From: CAWDMC01 sp963803295
GTDB taxonomy: Bacteria; Acidobacteriota; Terriglobia; UBA7540
Assembly (NCBI GenBank): GCA_963803295.1
Contig: CAWDMC010000009.1
Location: forward strand, 682,001-746,000
Direction: 5' to 3'
Length of the DNA stretch: 64,000 bases
This document shows, in pieces, positions 9,024-17,435 of this stretch. The position numbers and the translations under genes were made by a program. Under the pieces are notes generated by a model that worked only from the letters and a program-made list of their open reading frames with translations, was not told the DNA's origin and did not search any database. How positions within the stretch are numbered: position 1 is the first letter of the stretch; each line of letters starts with the position of its first letter.

Positions 9024-9506
9024 ATGCAATCAGAGGATGCCGTAGTGGGCCGGATCCTCGCCATAGATTTCGGGTCGAAGCGTATCGGTTTCGCGATTTC
9101 CGACCCGCTAGGCCTCACTGGCCAGGGACTGCACACCCGTATACATTCGCGCATCGATGATGATCTCCAACACATCGGCACCCTTTTGGAAGAATATTCC
9201 GTCGAGCGAGTGATCGTTGGCAATCCAATCGGGCATGCGGGTAATGAAACGAGCATGTCGTTGCGGGCCCAGGAGTTCGCCGAGAAACTCCGCCGTCGAT
9301 TTCCATGTCCTGTGGAACTGTGGGATGAGCGTCTTACCACCGTCATCGCTAACCGCGTGCTGCGCGAGTCAGGAATGGGGTTGGAGAAACGCCGGCGTGC
9401 CGTGGATCGGGTTGCGGCCACCTTACTGCTACAGAGCTATCTGGATTATCATTCGAACGAACGTACGCGAAAGGACCGATCCGGCGGGGGCGAGACGGAA
9501 GAATGA
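9024..9506 (+). CDS. ruvX: RuvX/YqgF putative Holliday-junction resolvase / 16S rRNA processing nuclease
   Basis: The 160-aa product has the RNase H-like YqgF fold. The first catalytic strand is I-L-A-I-D-F-G-S-K-R-I-G-F-A-I-S-D-P, followed by V-I-V-G-N-P-I-G and W-D-E-R-L-T-T-V, whose acidic residues form the active site. The family acts on pre-16S rRNA in E. coli and has been proposed to resolve DNA junctions. The stop overlaps the ATG of mltG by four bases (ATGA), a conserved neighbour pair and strong evidence of co-translation. The exact start is moderately certain; a GTG slightly downstream is possible. Confidence 0.9.
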   Translation: MQSEDAVVGRILAIDFGSKRIGFAISDPLGLTGQGLHTRIHSRIDDDLQHIGTLLEEYSVERVIVGNPIGHAGNETSMSLRAQEFAEKLRRRFPCPVELWDERLTTVIANRVLRESGMGLEKRRRAVDRVAATLLLQSYLDYHSNERTRKDRSGGGETEE

Positions 9507-10738
9507 AGAAGGCGCTAAAGTGGGTCATCATATCGCTATTCGTCATCGCACTCGTGGCTGGCGGAACCCTGTTATGGGAGCTCACCGGACAAGTCAAGAG
9601 TTACACGGGCAGTGTAGTCATCGAAATCGAACCCGGCACCGGAACGCCGGAAGTCGCACGCCTGCTGGCCGAGCGCGGTGTGATCCATTATCCCTCGGCT
9701 TTCGTCGTGTTGGCGGAACTGGGGAGACTCGGCTATCGCAGTTTGAAGGCCGGGGAGTATCTGTTTGACCGGCCACTCTCGCCTCTGGCCGTCTATCGCA
9801 AGATAGTTCATGGCGACGTCTACCTGCACACCCTCGTCATTCCCGAGGGCTCGGACCGCTTCGAGATCGCCCACTTGGTCCAGGAACAACTGAGGATCGA
9901 TCCCGATGACTTCCTGCGGGCAACGCTGCGTACCGAGCACATTGAGGATCTGGATCCGCAGGCGCCCACGCTTGAAGGATATCTGTTCCCCGATACCTAC
10001 CGATTCCCCCGAGGTACCAGCGCGGCCAGCGTCGTAGCCCGGATGTTAGCGCGCTTTCGCCAGGTAATTGACATAAGATTCCCTCCCGAACTTCACCAGT
10101 CTCCGGAGCAGTTGCACCAAGTGCTCACCTTGGCGTCGTTAGTGGAGAAGGAGACGCCACAACCCGGGGAGCGGCCCATGATTGCTGGAGTCTTTCTGCG
10201 CCGGCTGGACGCCCATATGCCGCTGCAATGCGACCCTACAGTGGTATATGCGGTCCGGCTCCGCGACAAGCCGCAGGGTGTGCGGTGGGAAAGAGCCATC
10301 TCAATAACCAGAGGCGAGCTTGAGCTGGATTCAGCGTACAACACTTACTTGCACGCGGGATTGCCGCCTGGTCCAATCTGCTCGCCGGGAGCGGCGTCGA
10401 TTGCAGCAGCATTGAACCCCGCGGCCGGCCGATCATTGTACTTCGTCAGTAACAATCACGGGGGGCACGTCTTTTCAGCGACCTTGGACGAGCACCAGCG
10501 CAACGTGGCGCACTACCGGAGCGAGCTTGCGGAAGAGCAACGGCAGGCCGCCGAATTGGGAGCCTCCCTTGAAACTCCGGCTGAACTTCCTGTCAACGGA
10601 GACAAGATCCTAAGGGACTCCACCAAGACAGCGTTGACCCCAATGGTCGCGACTCCATCCCGCTCCCTGGGTTCGACAAAAAGCCGGAAGGGCAGGCACC
10701 ATGGGGAACACCAAAGGCACATTCCCGCCAAACCCTAA
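9503..10738 (+). CDS. mltG: Endolytic murein transglycosylase
   Basis: The 411-aa inner-membrane protein has one N-terminal membrane helix (residues about 7-27), a LysM-like region (about 38-105) and a YceG catalytic domain. Visible signatures are L-E-G-Y-L-F-P-D-T-Y (about 157-166), A-S-L-V-E-K-E-T with the presumed catalytic Glu at about 215, and Y-N-T-Y-x-x-x-G-L-P-P-G-P-I. It cuts nascent glycan strands and so sets their length. About 50 extra C-terminal residues, rich in S/T/R/K, exceed the usual family end and overlap the next gene. Confidence 0.95.
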   Translation: MKKALKWVIISLFVIALVAGGTLLWELTGQVKSYTGSVVIEIEPGTGTPEVARLLAERGVIHYPSAFVVLAELGRLGYRSLKAGEYLFDRPLSPLAVYRKIVHGDVYLHTLVIPEGSDRFEIAHLVQEQLRIDPDDFLRATLRTEHIEDLDPQAPTLEGYLFPDTYRFPRGTSAASVVARMLARFRQVIDIRFPPELHQSPEQLHQVLTLASLVEKETPQPGERPMIAGVFLRRLDAHMPLQCDPTVVYAVRLRDKPQGVRWERAISITRGELELDSAYNTYLHAGLPPGPICSPGAASIAAALNPAAGRSLYFVSNNHGGHVFSATLDEHQRNVAHYRSELAEEQRQAAELGASLETPAELPVNGDKILRDSTKTALTPMVATPSRSLGSTKSRKGRHHGEHQRHIPAKP

Positions 10739-11210
10739 CGACCCTGGCCATTTAACGAGGGCTGATCCAGCGACCGCCAGACGAGTGAGACCGGGTCCGT
10801 CGAAGCGCCTTGCTGAGCCGCCTCTGCCCGAACCCTACGCAATGCGGCTCGAAGGATTGCTCCAGTTCCACGACCTTGCTAGTGCCGAGGAATCCCTTCA
10901 TCAGCTGGACACGGCCTATGGCGAGTACCGGCAGCAATCCGACCAAACTGGAATGCGATTGGTGCGATCACTGGCTCTCAAAGGTAAGCAGCGGGCCGGC
11001 AGCATAGCTCGCAATCCGCGGGTAAATGCGTTCAAGCGCCAAGAGAAACAGGAAATCTCCGACTGGTTTCGCATCTGGCTGCAATCGCCCGGTCTCTTGT
11101 TCGGGTGGCTGGAATTACGCAAAGGAACATCCGAGTTCCAGGCCCGGTTCAACGCGCGACCGGAAGCCCGCAGCGAAGGAGATAGTAAGCAAAACACAGA
11201 GGACCTCTGA
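10701..11210 (+). CDS. Hypothetical protein, probably co-translated with mltG
   Basis: The 169-aa product overlaps mltG by 38 nt. A proline- and arginine-rich disordered N-terminus (about 1-45) precedes a helical, charged segment with no membrane helix or signal peptide. Near the end is an aromatic stretch, W-F-R-I-W-L-Q-S-P-G-L-L-F-G-W-L-E-L. I do not recognise the family. The overlap and absence of another candidate between mltG and pyrF support a real gene, but codon evidence alone is modest. Confidence 0.5.
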   Translation: MGNTKGTFPPNPNDPGHLTRADPATARRVRPGPSKRLAEPPLPEPYAMRLEGLLQFHDLASAEESLHQLDTAYGEYRQQSDQTGMRLVRSLALKGKQRAGSIARNPRVNAFKRQEKQEISDWFRIWLQSPGLLFGWLELRKGTSEFQARFNARPEARSEGDSKQNTEDL

Positions 11211-11345
11211 GCCGGAAGACCATATCTGGCCACCGCTCATACCTGGCGGATCATCGTCGTAGCACTCCGTCTCGCTAATGGTTTTCCTCTAACTTTCACT
11301 GCTTTTTCAGTTCAACTTGTCCTTCCGATTCAATACAATGACAGC

Positions 11346-12095
11346 ATGCTGGATACTGCCGCGCGCGCCAGACTTATTGTCGCCCTCGATCTGCCGACCT
11401 CCGACGCAGCCTTGCGTTTGGTCGAAAAGCTGCACGGCCACGTGGGGATGTTCAAGGTGGGCTCCGAGATCTTCACCGCCGAAGGGCCAGTGCTGGCCCG
11501 ATACCTGGTGGCGTCCGGCGAGCAGGTGTTTCTTGACCTCAAGTTTCATGATATCCCCAACACGGTGCACGCTGCAGCCCGGCAGGCCGCCCAGATGGGC
11601 GTGGCGATTTTCAACGTGCACGCCTCCGGCGGACGCAAAATGATGGAGGCTGCACTGGAGGGCGTACGTGAAGCAGCCTCCGGCGGAAGTGGCATAAAAC
11701 CGCTGGTGCTGGGCGTCACGGTATTGACCAGCGTCACGGGCGTCGATCTCGAGGAAATCGGCATGGGCGGCAGTCCCGAAGACTCAGTCATACGTCTTGC
11801 CCAGCTCACGCAGCGCGCCGGACTCGATGGCGTGGTAGCATCGGCGCGCGAGATCGCAGCGATTCGACGCGCCTGTGGTCCGCGATTCGTGATTCTGACT
11901 CCCGGGATCCGGCCGGCCGCGTCAGCCTCAAACGATCAGGCCCGAATCTCGACGCCCGCGGCTGCCATCCGTGGCGGTGCCGACTATCTCGTGATAGGAC
12001 GGCCGATCATCGATGCGGCCAATCCCGCTGCAGCTGCCGACGCCATCGTGGAGGAGATGGAAAAAGCCCTGGTATCGCGACAAGTTGCAGGATAG
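11346..12095 (+). CDS. pyrF: Orotidine 5'-phosphate decarboxylase
   Basis: The 249-aa TIM-barrel enzyme makes UMP from OMP in the last step of de novo pyrimidine synthesis. The catalytic tetrad is visible: A-L-D-L-P near residue 14, K-V-G near 37, and F-L-D-L-K-F-H-D-I-P-N-T with Asp64, Lys66 and Asp69. The phosphate loop appears late as T-P-G-I-R-P and D-Y-L-V-I-G-R-P-I. It is followed by a broken hicB-like reading frame and then pyrE, so the locus is a pyrimidine pair with an insert. Confidence 0.97.
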   Translation: MLDTAARARLIVALDLPTSDAALRLVEKLHGHVGMFKVGSEIFTAEGPVLARYLVASGEQVFLDLKFHDIPNTVHAAARQAAQMGVAIFNVHASGGRKMMEAALEGVREAASGGSGIKPLVLGVTVLTSVTGVDLEEIGMGGSPEDSVIRLAQLTQRAGLDGVVASAREIAAIRRACGPRFVILTPGIRPAASASNDQARISTPAAAIRGGADYLVIGRPIIDAANPAAAADAIVEEMEKALVSRQVAG

Positions 12096-12119
12096 CGTTG
12101 GGGTGTACGGAAAGGATGC

Positions 12120-12303
12120 ATGGCCTTGGACCTCAGACTCACGCCGGTTTTTCTACCAGCCCCCGAAGGATACGTGTGTTGTCGAGGGATTGCCCGGAGG
12201 AAACACCCAACCCGCAAGCGTGGAAGAGGCCAGAGAGAACCTTGAAGAGGCTATTGCCTTGGTTCTTGAGGCGAACCGTGAGTTCGGCGAAAGATACTCA
12301 TGA
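12120..12303 (+). pseudogene. HicB-family antitoxin remnant, frameshifted
   Basis: Two adjacent frames together give a HicB-like chain. The first, from the ATG at 12120, reads L-R-L-T-P-V-F-L-P-A-P-E-G-Y. The second, one base further on, reads V-V-E-G-L-P-G-G-N-T-Q-P-A-S-V-E-E-A and then R-E-N-L-E-E-A-I-A-L-V-L-E-A-N-R-E, matching the usual HicB partial RNase H-like fold. The switch falls near 12174-12182 in GTGTGTTGT, as +1 or -2. No HicA toxin gene is adjacent; the end overlaps the pyrE start (ATGA). Orphan HicB-like proteins exist, so this could be a functional gene with a sequence error. Confidence 0.65.
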
Positions 12304-12878
12304 CCGAAAACCAGATCCTCGACATCTTCCGCCAGTGTGGGGCTCTGCTCGAGGGACATTTCATCCTCACCTCGGGCCTGCATAGTAATCGCTACATTCA
12401 ATGCGCCCTGGTTCTGCAGCATCCTGCCATCGCTCAGCAATTGTGCTCTGAGCTTGCTGCGCGGATCGGCGAGACGGGCGCAGCAGTCGTAGTAGCTCCA
12501 GCTTTGGGCGGGGTCATCGTGGCTCATGAAGTGGCGCGGGCGCTCAAAACGCGCGCGCTGTTCACGGAGCGTCAAGCCGGTATTATGTCTCTGCGGCGTG
12601 GCTTCAATCTGAAGCCGTCGGAGCCCACGCTGGTGGTTGAGGATGTGATCACCACCGGAGGATCCACGCGCGAGACCATGGCATGCGTAAGGCAGGCCGG
12701 CGGCAAGGTGGTTGCCGCTGGTTCGCTAGTCGATCGCAGCGGTGGAACGGCTGATCTGGGCGTACCCAAGACGTCGCTGGTCACGATCGCGGTTGAGAAT
12801 TATGACCCTGCCCAGTGCCCTCTTTGCAAGTCCGGCAGCCCGGCCGTGAAGCCTGGCAGCCGACCCTCCTCCCCCTAA
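12300..12878 (+). CDS. pyrE: Orotate phosphoribosyltransferase
   Basis: The 192-aa type I phosphoribosyltransferase joins orotate to PRPP to form OMP, the substrate of PyrF encoded just upstream. The PRPP-binding loop L-V-V-E-D-V-I-T-T-G-G-S-T is at residues 111-123. The N-terminal half has the family pattern G-A-L-L-E-G-H-F-I-L-T-S-G-L-H-S. The C-terminus carries C-P-L-C, as in many bacterial PyrE proteins. Start and stop give the normal family length. Confidence 0.96.
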   Translation: MTENQILDIFRQCGALLEGHFILTSGLHSNRYIQCALVLQHPAIAQQLCSELAARIGETGAAVVVAPALGGVIVAHEVARALKTRALFTERQAGIMSLRRGFNLKPSEPTLVVEDVITTGGSTRETMACVRQAGGKVVAAGSLVDRSGGTADLGVPKTSLVTIAVENYDPAQCPLCKSGSPAVKPGSRPSSP

Positions 12879-12956
12879 ACAGGGTTCGCGACCTCGCAAC
12901 CTCATTCTGAGGCACAAGTCAGTTCCTCATTGCACGTTAGCCTACAAATGAGGCCG

Positions 12957-13685
12957 TCAGTGGTGACGATGCAGCACCCTCCTGGTCAGATCAGGAACAA
13001 ATTCGCGCAAGAGATTGCCCGCCACGCCGGAGAGGAACGCCGTGGTGCCGCGATAGAGCGTGTCATCAACGTCCGTCTCGTACTCTGGATACCAGAGGTT
13101 GGAGGCGTAGGCCGCGCCATAAGATCCTGCGACGCGGGCAAAATCAAAGGTAACGCCTCCATCAACTTTGTGCGTCACAAAGCTGTAGGCAACCGCGTAT
13201 TTTGTCCTTCGCCAGATGCTGTGCTCACCAGAGGGCCGATAACGTGGATCCGTCTTGACAGCTGCCGCCACGCCAAACTGAATAGTATTCGAGATGATGT
13301 TGCGGCCGTATCCTGACGCGAAGCGTCTCCCGAATCCGGACGCATCGGGCTTCCATTCAGGTGGATCGTTGCGCCAGTGCCCCCAGAACGCGCCGAAGAG
13401 TGTTCCGGGTAACGAGATAGGACCGAAAGTCGTCTTGGCATAGAAGTCGAACCGGTCCTTAGGTGTGAGCGAACCGCTCTGCAGGTTAGCCCTGGTGGGG
13501 TCAGCACGGTCGAGTTTTGGCCGCAACGATATCAACGGGGGTAGGGTGCCGATTTTCCGCGCCCAATCACGGGTTTCGGCCACCTGAGCTGAAAGCGAGC
13601 AGGCTAACATTAACAACACCAAAGGCGCGCCTGCACAACTCCGAAGCGCGCGAAGCACAGCATCCTCATTGCGAGCCAATTTCAT
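12957..13685 (-). CDS. Exported hypothetical protein, possibly outer-membrane
   Basis: The product is 242 aa from the ATG at 13685. A charged N-terminus and a hydrophobic stretch (G-A-P-L-V-L-L-M-L-A-C-S-L-S-A) form a signal peptide. The mature protein has many aromatic and glycine residues and alternating patterns (F-D-F-Y-A-K-T-T-F-G-P, Y-G-A-A-Y-A-S-N-L-W-Y-P-E-Y) consistent with beta strands in the outer membrane. I do not recognise a characterised family. It is leftward, convergent with pyrE. The longer reading from 13772 lacks signal-peptide logic. Confidence 0.6.
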   Translation of the reverse strand: MKLARNEDAVLRALRSCAGAPLVLLMLACSLSAQVAETRDWARKIGTLPPLISLRPKLDRADPTRANLQSGSLTPKDRFDFYAKTTFGPISLPGTLFGAFWGHWRNDPPEWKPDASGFGRRFASGYGRNIISNTIQFGVAAAVKTDPRYRPSGEHSIWRRTKYAVAYSFVTHKVDGGVTFDFARVAGSYGAAYASNLWYPEYETDVDDTLYRGTTAFLSGVAGNLLREFVPDLTRRVLHRHH

Positions 13686-14107
13686 ACGGCTGATAGCCTC
13701 CGGCGGAGCCTGAGACGAGAGTGTTACCGCTTGGATCCTCCGCCGGGCTCTAATGCTGCGCGTATAGCGCAATGCAAATTAGATGCTGGGCCTTGACGAT
13801 GCGGCAGCGAAACAGATAGACGCCCGCCCCAAACTCTGCCGAATCGGCGGAGTTCTTCTCGTTCCATTGAGCCTACAAATTATAGTGAGAACCACCTCTG
13901 TAGCGCCGGTGTCCTCACCGGGGTCTTTCGGAGCCGGAGACAGCGTCGCAACCAAGGAGGGCAATTTACTCCAACCAGGGAGGGCATTCACTCCGCCCCT
14001 TATCTGCAGAATGGACCCATTGACCCTTCCTCATCTGAGCTCAGATGAGGAGAGGCTAGAGGTGGTTTTGAATAACCACGAGGCGAATATCTCTACGGTG
14101 GCTCTGT
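13686..14107. other. Intergenic region with several inverted repeats
   Basis: No convincing gene lies here; a 110-codon rightward reading has no family features. It holds a CCGGTG/CACCGG hairpin (13906-13921), a 22-bp perfect palindrome (14029-14050) and a GTGGTT/AACCAC hairpin (about 14062-14079). The last two lie just past the stop of the leftward kbl-like gene and could end its transcript, although neither is followed by a T run. Confidence 0.5.
14029..14050. repeat. 22-bp perfect palindrome
   Basis: Arms CCTCATCTGAG and CTCAGATGAGG meet at the centre with no spacer. It sits 58 nt past the end of the leftward kbl-like gene. It may be a transcription end signal or a protein-binding site; a zero-spacer palindrome favours a dimeric DNA-binding protein. 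Confidence 0.6.
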
Positions 14108-15292
14108 CTAGATGATGGACAGCTTTCTGCCCACCCGCTCTAGAATTTGCAGTGCCTGCGTCAGCTCCGGCCCCGTGTGGGTTGCAGTAACGATCGTCCG
14201 GATGCGCGCCTTGCCTTTGGGAACGGTAGGAAATCCGAGGCTCTGCGCAAATACGCCTTCCGCGAACAGTTGGCGGGAAAACTCGTGCGCCAATGCAGCC
14301 TCGCCCACAATGACCGGGGTAATGGGAGACTCGCTCATGCCGGTATTGAATCCCAGCCGGGTAAGGCCGGCTTTGAAGAGGCGCGTGTTCGACCACAGTT
14401 TCTCGATCAGTGAAGGCTCCTGTTCCAGTACCTCGATGGCGGCGAGACAGGTAGCCGCTACGGAAGGCGGGTGCGAGGTGGAGAAAAGAAACGGCCGGGC
14501 GCGCTGATAGAGAAAGTCAATCATGTCGCGAGTCGCCGCGACGTAGCCGCCCAATGCCCCGATCGCCTTCGAGAGAGTGCCCACCTGGATATCCACCCGG
14601 CCGTGCAGGTTATAATGGTCCACAGTACCGCGGCCGTTGCGGCCAAGCACACCCGAGGCATGCGCATCGTCGATCATCATGATGCAGCCGTATTTTTCGG
14701 CGAGCTCCACCAGCGTCGGCAGTGGCGCGATATCGCCATCCATCGAGAACACGCCGTCGGTGATCAGCAGCTTGTGTCCTTTATGGCTTCCGAGATCTTT
14801 CAGAATTCCTTCGCAGGCATCCACGTCTTTGTGCGGAAAAACCCTGATCTCCGCCCGCGACAGCCGGCAGCCATCGATAATGGAAGCATGATTCAGCTCG
14901 TCCGAGATGATAACGTCCTCCCGGCCCAGGATCGCCGAAACGGTTCCGGCGTTAGCGGCGAAACCTGATTGGAATACTACCGATGCCTCGACGTGCTTGA
15001 ATTTGGCAATCTTCTCTTCCAGGGCCATGTGGATCGACATGGTACCGGCGATGGTCCGAACCGCACCCGATCCGACGCCGTAGCGCTCGACGGCTTCGAG
15101 CGCGGCGCTCTTCAGTTTGGGATGAGTAGTAAGGCCAAGATAATTGTTGGAGGAAAGATTGATGACTTCCTGTCCGTCAAAACGCGCCACCGGCAGCTGC
15201 TCGGTTTCGAGGATCCGCAATTTCTGGTACAGCTTCTGCTCGCGCAATCGGTTGAGTTCATCGGTGAGATACTGTAGTTGGGCTTTGGGCAT
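14108..15292 (-). CDS. kbl: Alpha-oxoamine synthase: glycine C-acetyltransferase (Kbl) or BioF-like
   Basis: The 394-aa PLP enzyme joins an amino acid to an acyl-CoA with loss of CO2 or CoA. Visible motifs are N-N-Y-L-G-L (50-54), V-I-I-S-D-E-L-N-H-A-S-I-I-D-G, I-D-D-A-H-A-S-G-V-L-G with the PLP-stacking His211, and G-T-L-S-K-A-I-G-A-L-G-G-Y with the Schiff-base Lys242. The overall match is closest to 2-amino-3-ketobutyrate CoA ligase of threonine breakdown, but 8-amino-7-oxononanoate synthase cannot be excluded. No threonine dehydrogenase or other biotin genes are adjacent. It diverges from the GH113-like gene. Confidence 0.85.
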   Translation of the reverse strand: MPKAQLQYLTDELNRLREQKLYQKLRILETEQLPVARFDGQEVINLSSNNYLGLTTHPKLKSAALEAVERYGVGSGAVRTIAGTMSIHMALEEKIAKFKHVEASVVFQSGFAANAGTVSAILGREDVIISDELNHASIIDGCRLSRAEIRVFPHKDVDACEGILKDLGSHKGHKLLITDGVFSMDGDIAPLPTLVELAEKYGCIMMIDDAHASGVLGRNGRGTVDHYNLHGRVDIQVGTLSKAIGALGGYVAATRDMIDFLYQRARPFLFSTSHPPSVAATCLAAIEVLEQEPSLIEKLWSNTRLFKAGLTRLGFNTGMSESPITPVIVGEAALAHEFSRQLFAEGVFAQSLGFPTVPKGKARIRTIVTATHTGPELTQALQILERVGRKLSII

Positions 15293-15358
15293 TTAGGACT
15301 CCTTAGAAAGGCAGAAGAATTTCGTACTAAGCGTTGAGTATGAAGGATACAGGTAGAA

Positions 15359-17170
15359 ATGAAAAGCACGAGAGACAGTCCGGGTGACACCTCTCAGGCA
15401 TCGGGGGCCGGTAGCCCGAAGCAACCAGACGGCAGAACTCTGAGGGCAGACGTGGCCCACGCCCTGCTCTCCTGCCTGGCCTTGTACTATCCCTTGGAAT
15501 GGCTGGCGAACTCGTTGCTCTGGGTCCTGCCGAGCCTCGCGCGGGTGCTGGCGGGCGGGCGCGTCGCCGATCTCCAGATACTTCCGATTGGCATGACGCT
15601 GGCCGTGACCAGCGCAGGCGGAACCGGTCGGCATCCTTTCAGTGATGAGAGCACAACCGCGGTGGCCGGCATGATCGCGGTGGTGGTGGTCGTGGCGCTG
15701 GTCCTCAACATCAGTGGACGCCAGATCCAGCTGTTGCGCGGCCTCGCCCTCGCCGTAGTGGCGGATTCCGCCCTAGTTCCCTGGTTCTGGCGGATTCTGA
15801 CTCAGCACCATGGTTCGGCCGCCATGTACCTGGGCAGCGCCGTTTTCTTTGCCATCCTTTGCCTCGGACTTCATTGGATGGCCTCAACTCAACCGGCGCT
15901 GGGGCGGCTCGGACGGTTAGGTTTTCTAGTTGCGGGCTTCGCCGTTCTGCCCGCCCTGGTGGTCGTCGCACTGGTTCTGCTGCGAACCTTCTTCTTCCGC
16001 CACTACGGACTCTATATCGTCCTGCCCGGAACTGTCGCCGCTTTGCTGGTGAGCTTTCTGCCCTCCAAGGATTCTTCTCCAACGCCACGCCTCGGTTGGA
16101 GGCCCGCGGCTATTGGAGCGGTCATCTCGCTATTGCTAGGTTTCGGATCTCCTCGGGCCGGCCACGCCGTGAATCGTTTTGCCGCTCGCGAGCGGATTGC
16201 GCGCAGCCGCGCTGCCCTAGCATCGGTTCCGGTAGTCCCGCCCGAGGCGCCTTATCCAAAGCTGTTCTTCCAGAAGGGTGTGAACTTCACCGCCGAGTGG
16301 CCCGATCCCTACGCTTCTCTGGGCGCGCAGCAGATGCTCGCCAAGCTGCCGCTATACGGGATTAATGCCATCGCCCTCGTGCCCTATGGCTGGTACACCG
16401 AGCACTCCCCACCGCGCGTGCACATCCAGGAAGGGGATGAAGGTTGGGAAAGCGATGAAGGTATCGCCGAGATGACGCGGCTCGCGCACCATTTGGGTAT
16501 GAAAGTGATGCTGAAGCCCGCCATCTGGGACGCCTTCAACCAGGAGTACAGTTCACCCCAGGATCGCGCTCAGTGGTTTGCCCAGTATCAACTTTTCCTG
16601 GAGCACTACGCGCGCCTGGCCACCCGCACCCACGCCGATCTTCTGGTGATTGGGGGCGAGTTCACTCACTTGACGGCTTACGACGCCGAGTGGCGCAAGC
16701 TCATTTCCCGTGCGCGCGAGCTGTACCCGGGCCCGCTGGTTTACGCGGCCAATTTCGGCGACGAGTTCGAGCACGTAAGTTTTTGGGATGCGCTCGACTA
16801 CATCGGCCTGCAGGAGTATTACCCTTTACCTGACGATCTTTCCACCAGCACCGCGGTGGCCAGGATTGAAGCCGTAGAGGAAAAGTACCACAAGTCCGTG
16901 ATCTTTACGGAGGCGGGATTCGCAAGCTTGAAGGGCGCCAATCGCGCCCCTTGGGACGACTCAACTCGGGAGCCGGTTTCGCCGGAACTGCAGGCCCAGT
17001 GCTACAAGGCCGTGTTCAAGGCTTTCTACCAGAAACCCTGGTTCGAGGGCGTGTACTGGTGGAAGGTTGAAACCAACGGCTCCGGCGGTCCGCTCGACGG
17101 CTCTCACAGCATGTGGGAAAAACCGGCGCTTCTGGTAATGAAGCAGTGGTACCTCGCCGGCGGCCGGTAA
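15359..17170 (+). CDS. Membrane-anchored GH113-like glycoside hydrolase
   Basis: The product is 603 aa. Residues about 25-290 are hydrophobic with roughly seven membrane helices (one is M-I-A-V-V-V-V-V-A-L-V-L-N-I). Residues about 300-600 form a TIM barrel beginning G-V-N-F-T-A-E-W-P-D-P-Y. Clan GH-A features include G-G-E-F-T with the likely acid Glu434, and T-E-A-G-F-A-S with the likely nucleophile Glu518; V-Y-W-W-K-V matches the terminal strand. Family 113 contains beta-mannanases. Joining such a barrel to a multi-helix membrane domain suggests that the active site faces outward at the membrane. The helix count is read by eye. Confidence 0.75.
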   Translation: MKSTRDSPGDTSQASGAGSPKQPDGRTLRADVAHALLSCLALYYPLEWLANSLLWVLPSLARVLAGGRVADLQILPIGMTLAVTSAGGTGRHPFSDESTTAVAGMIAVVVVVALVLNISGRQIQLLRGLALAVVADSALVPWFWRILTQHHGSAAMYLGSAVFFAILCLGLHWMASTQPALGRLGRLGFLVAGFAVLPALVVVALVLLRTFFFRHYGLYIVLPGTVAALLVSFLPSKDSSPTPRLGWRPAAIGAVISLLLGFGSPRAGHAVNRFAARERIARSRAALASVPVVPPEAPYPKLFFQKGVNFTAEWPDPYASLGAQQMLAKLPLYGINAIALVPYGWYTEHSPPRVHIQEGDEGWESDEGIAEMTRLAHHLGMKVMLKPAIWDAFNQEYSSPQDRAQWFAQYQLFLEHYARLATRTHADLLVIGGEFTHLTAYDAEWRKLISRARELYPGPLVYAANFGDEFEHVSFWDALDYIGLQEYYPLPDDLSTSTAVARIEAVEEKYHKSVIFTEAGFASLKGANRAPWDDSTREPVSPELQAQCYKAVFKAFYQKPWFEGVYWWKVETNGSGGPLDGSHSMWEKPALLVMKQWYLAGGR

Positions 17171-17175
17171 CAAAC

Positions 17176-17259
17176 GTAGCGCAGACGCGTTCTTTACGTC
17201 TGCGGCCCTTTGGTAGATTCTCGAACGAGGCGCGGACCTACAAATCAAATCCGCACTAC
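17176..17259. repeat. Dispersed palindromic repeat, copy 1
   Basis: An 84-bp unit starts GTAGCGCAGACG and contains the hairpin GCAGACG/CGTCTGC and a second arm pair around GCGGACCT/AATCCGC, ending in a CTAC. A close relative lies at 18966-19050, so the pair brackets the VOC and SDR genes. This looks like a REP-type non-coding element. Confidence 0.8.
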
Positions 17260-17435
17260 CTCGCTTCGGATCTTGAAGTCAATCCCTGCCGGCGATATGA
17301 TTCAGGGATACGACGGGTGGCAACCAATTCGAGACGTCGGCTGCGCGGCAGATCAGCAGATGAACTGGTGGTCACTAATCCGGACCGACGCAAAGGCCGG
17401 CGTTCGTCCTGATCGAGCACAAGGAGCACACGAAC

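Noticed and set aside
14051..14107. Classical rho-independent terminator for the kbl-like gene
   Set aside because: The GTGGTT/AACCAC hairpin is short and no T run follows it on the leftward strand.
13783..14115. Small rightward gene of 110 codons
   Set aside because: It has no ribosome site or domain, overlaps several hairpins and overlaps the end of the leftward kbl-like gene.
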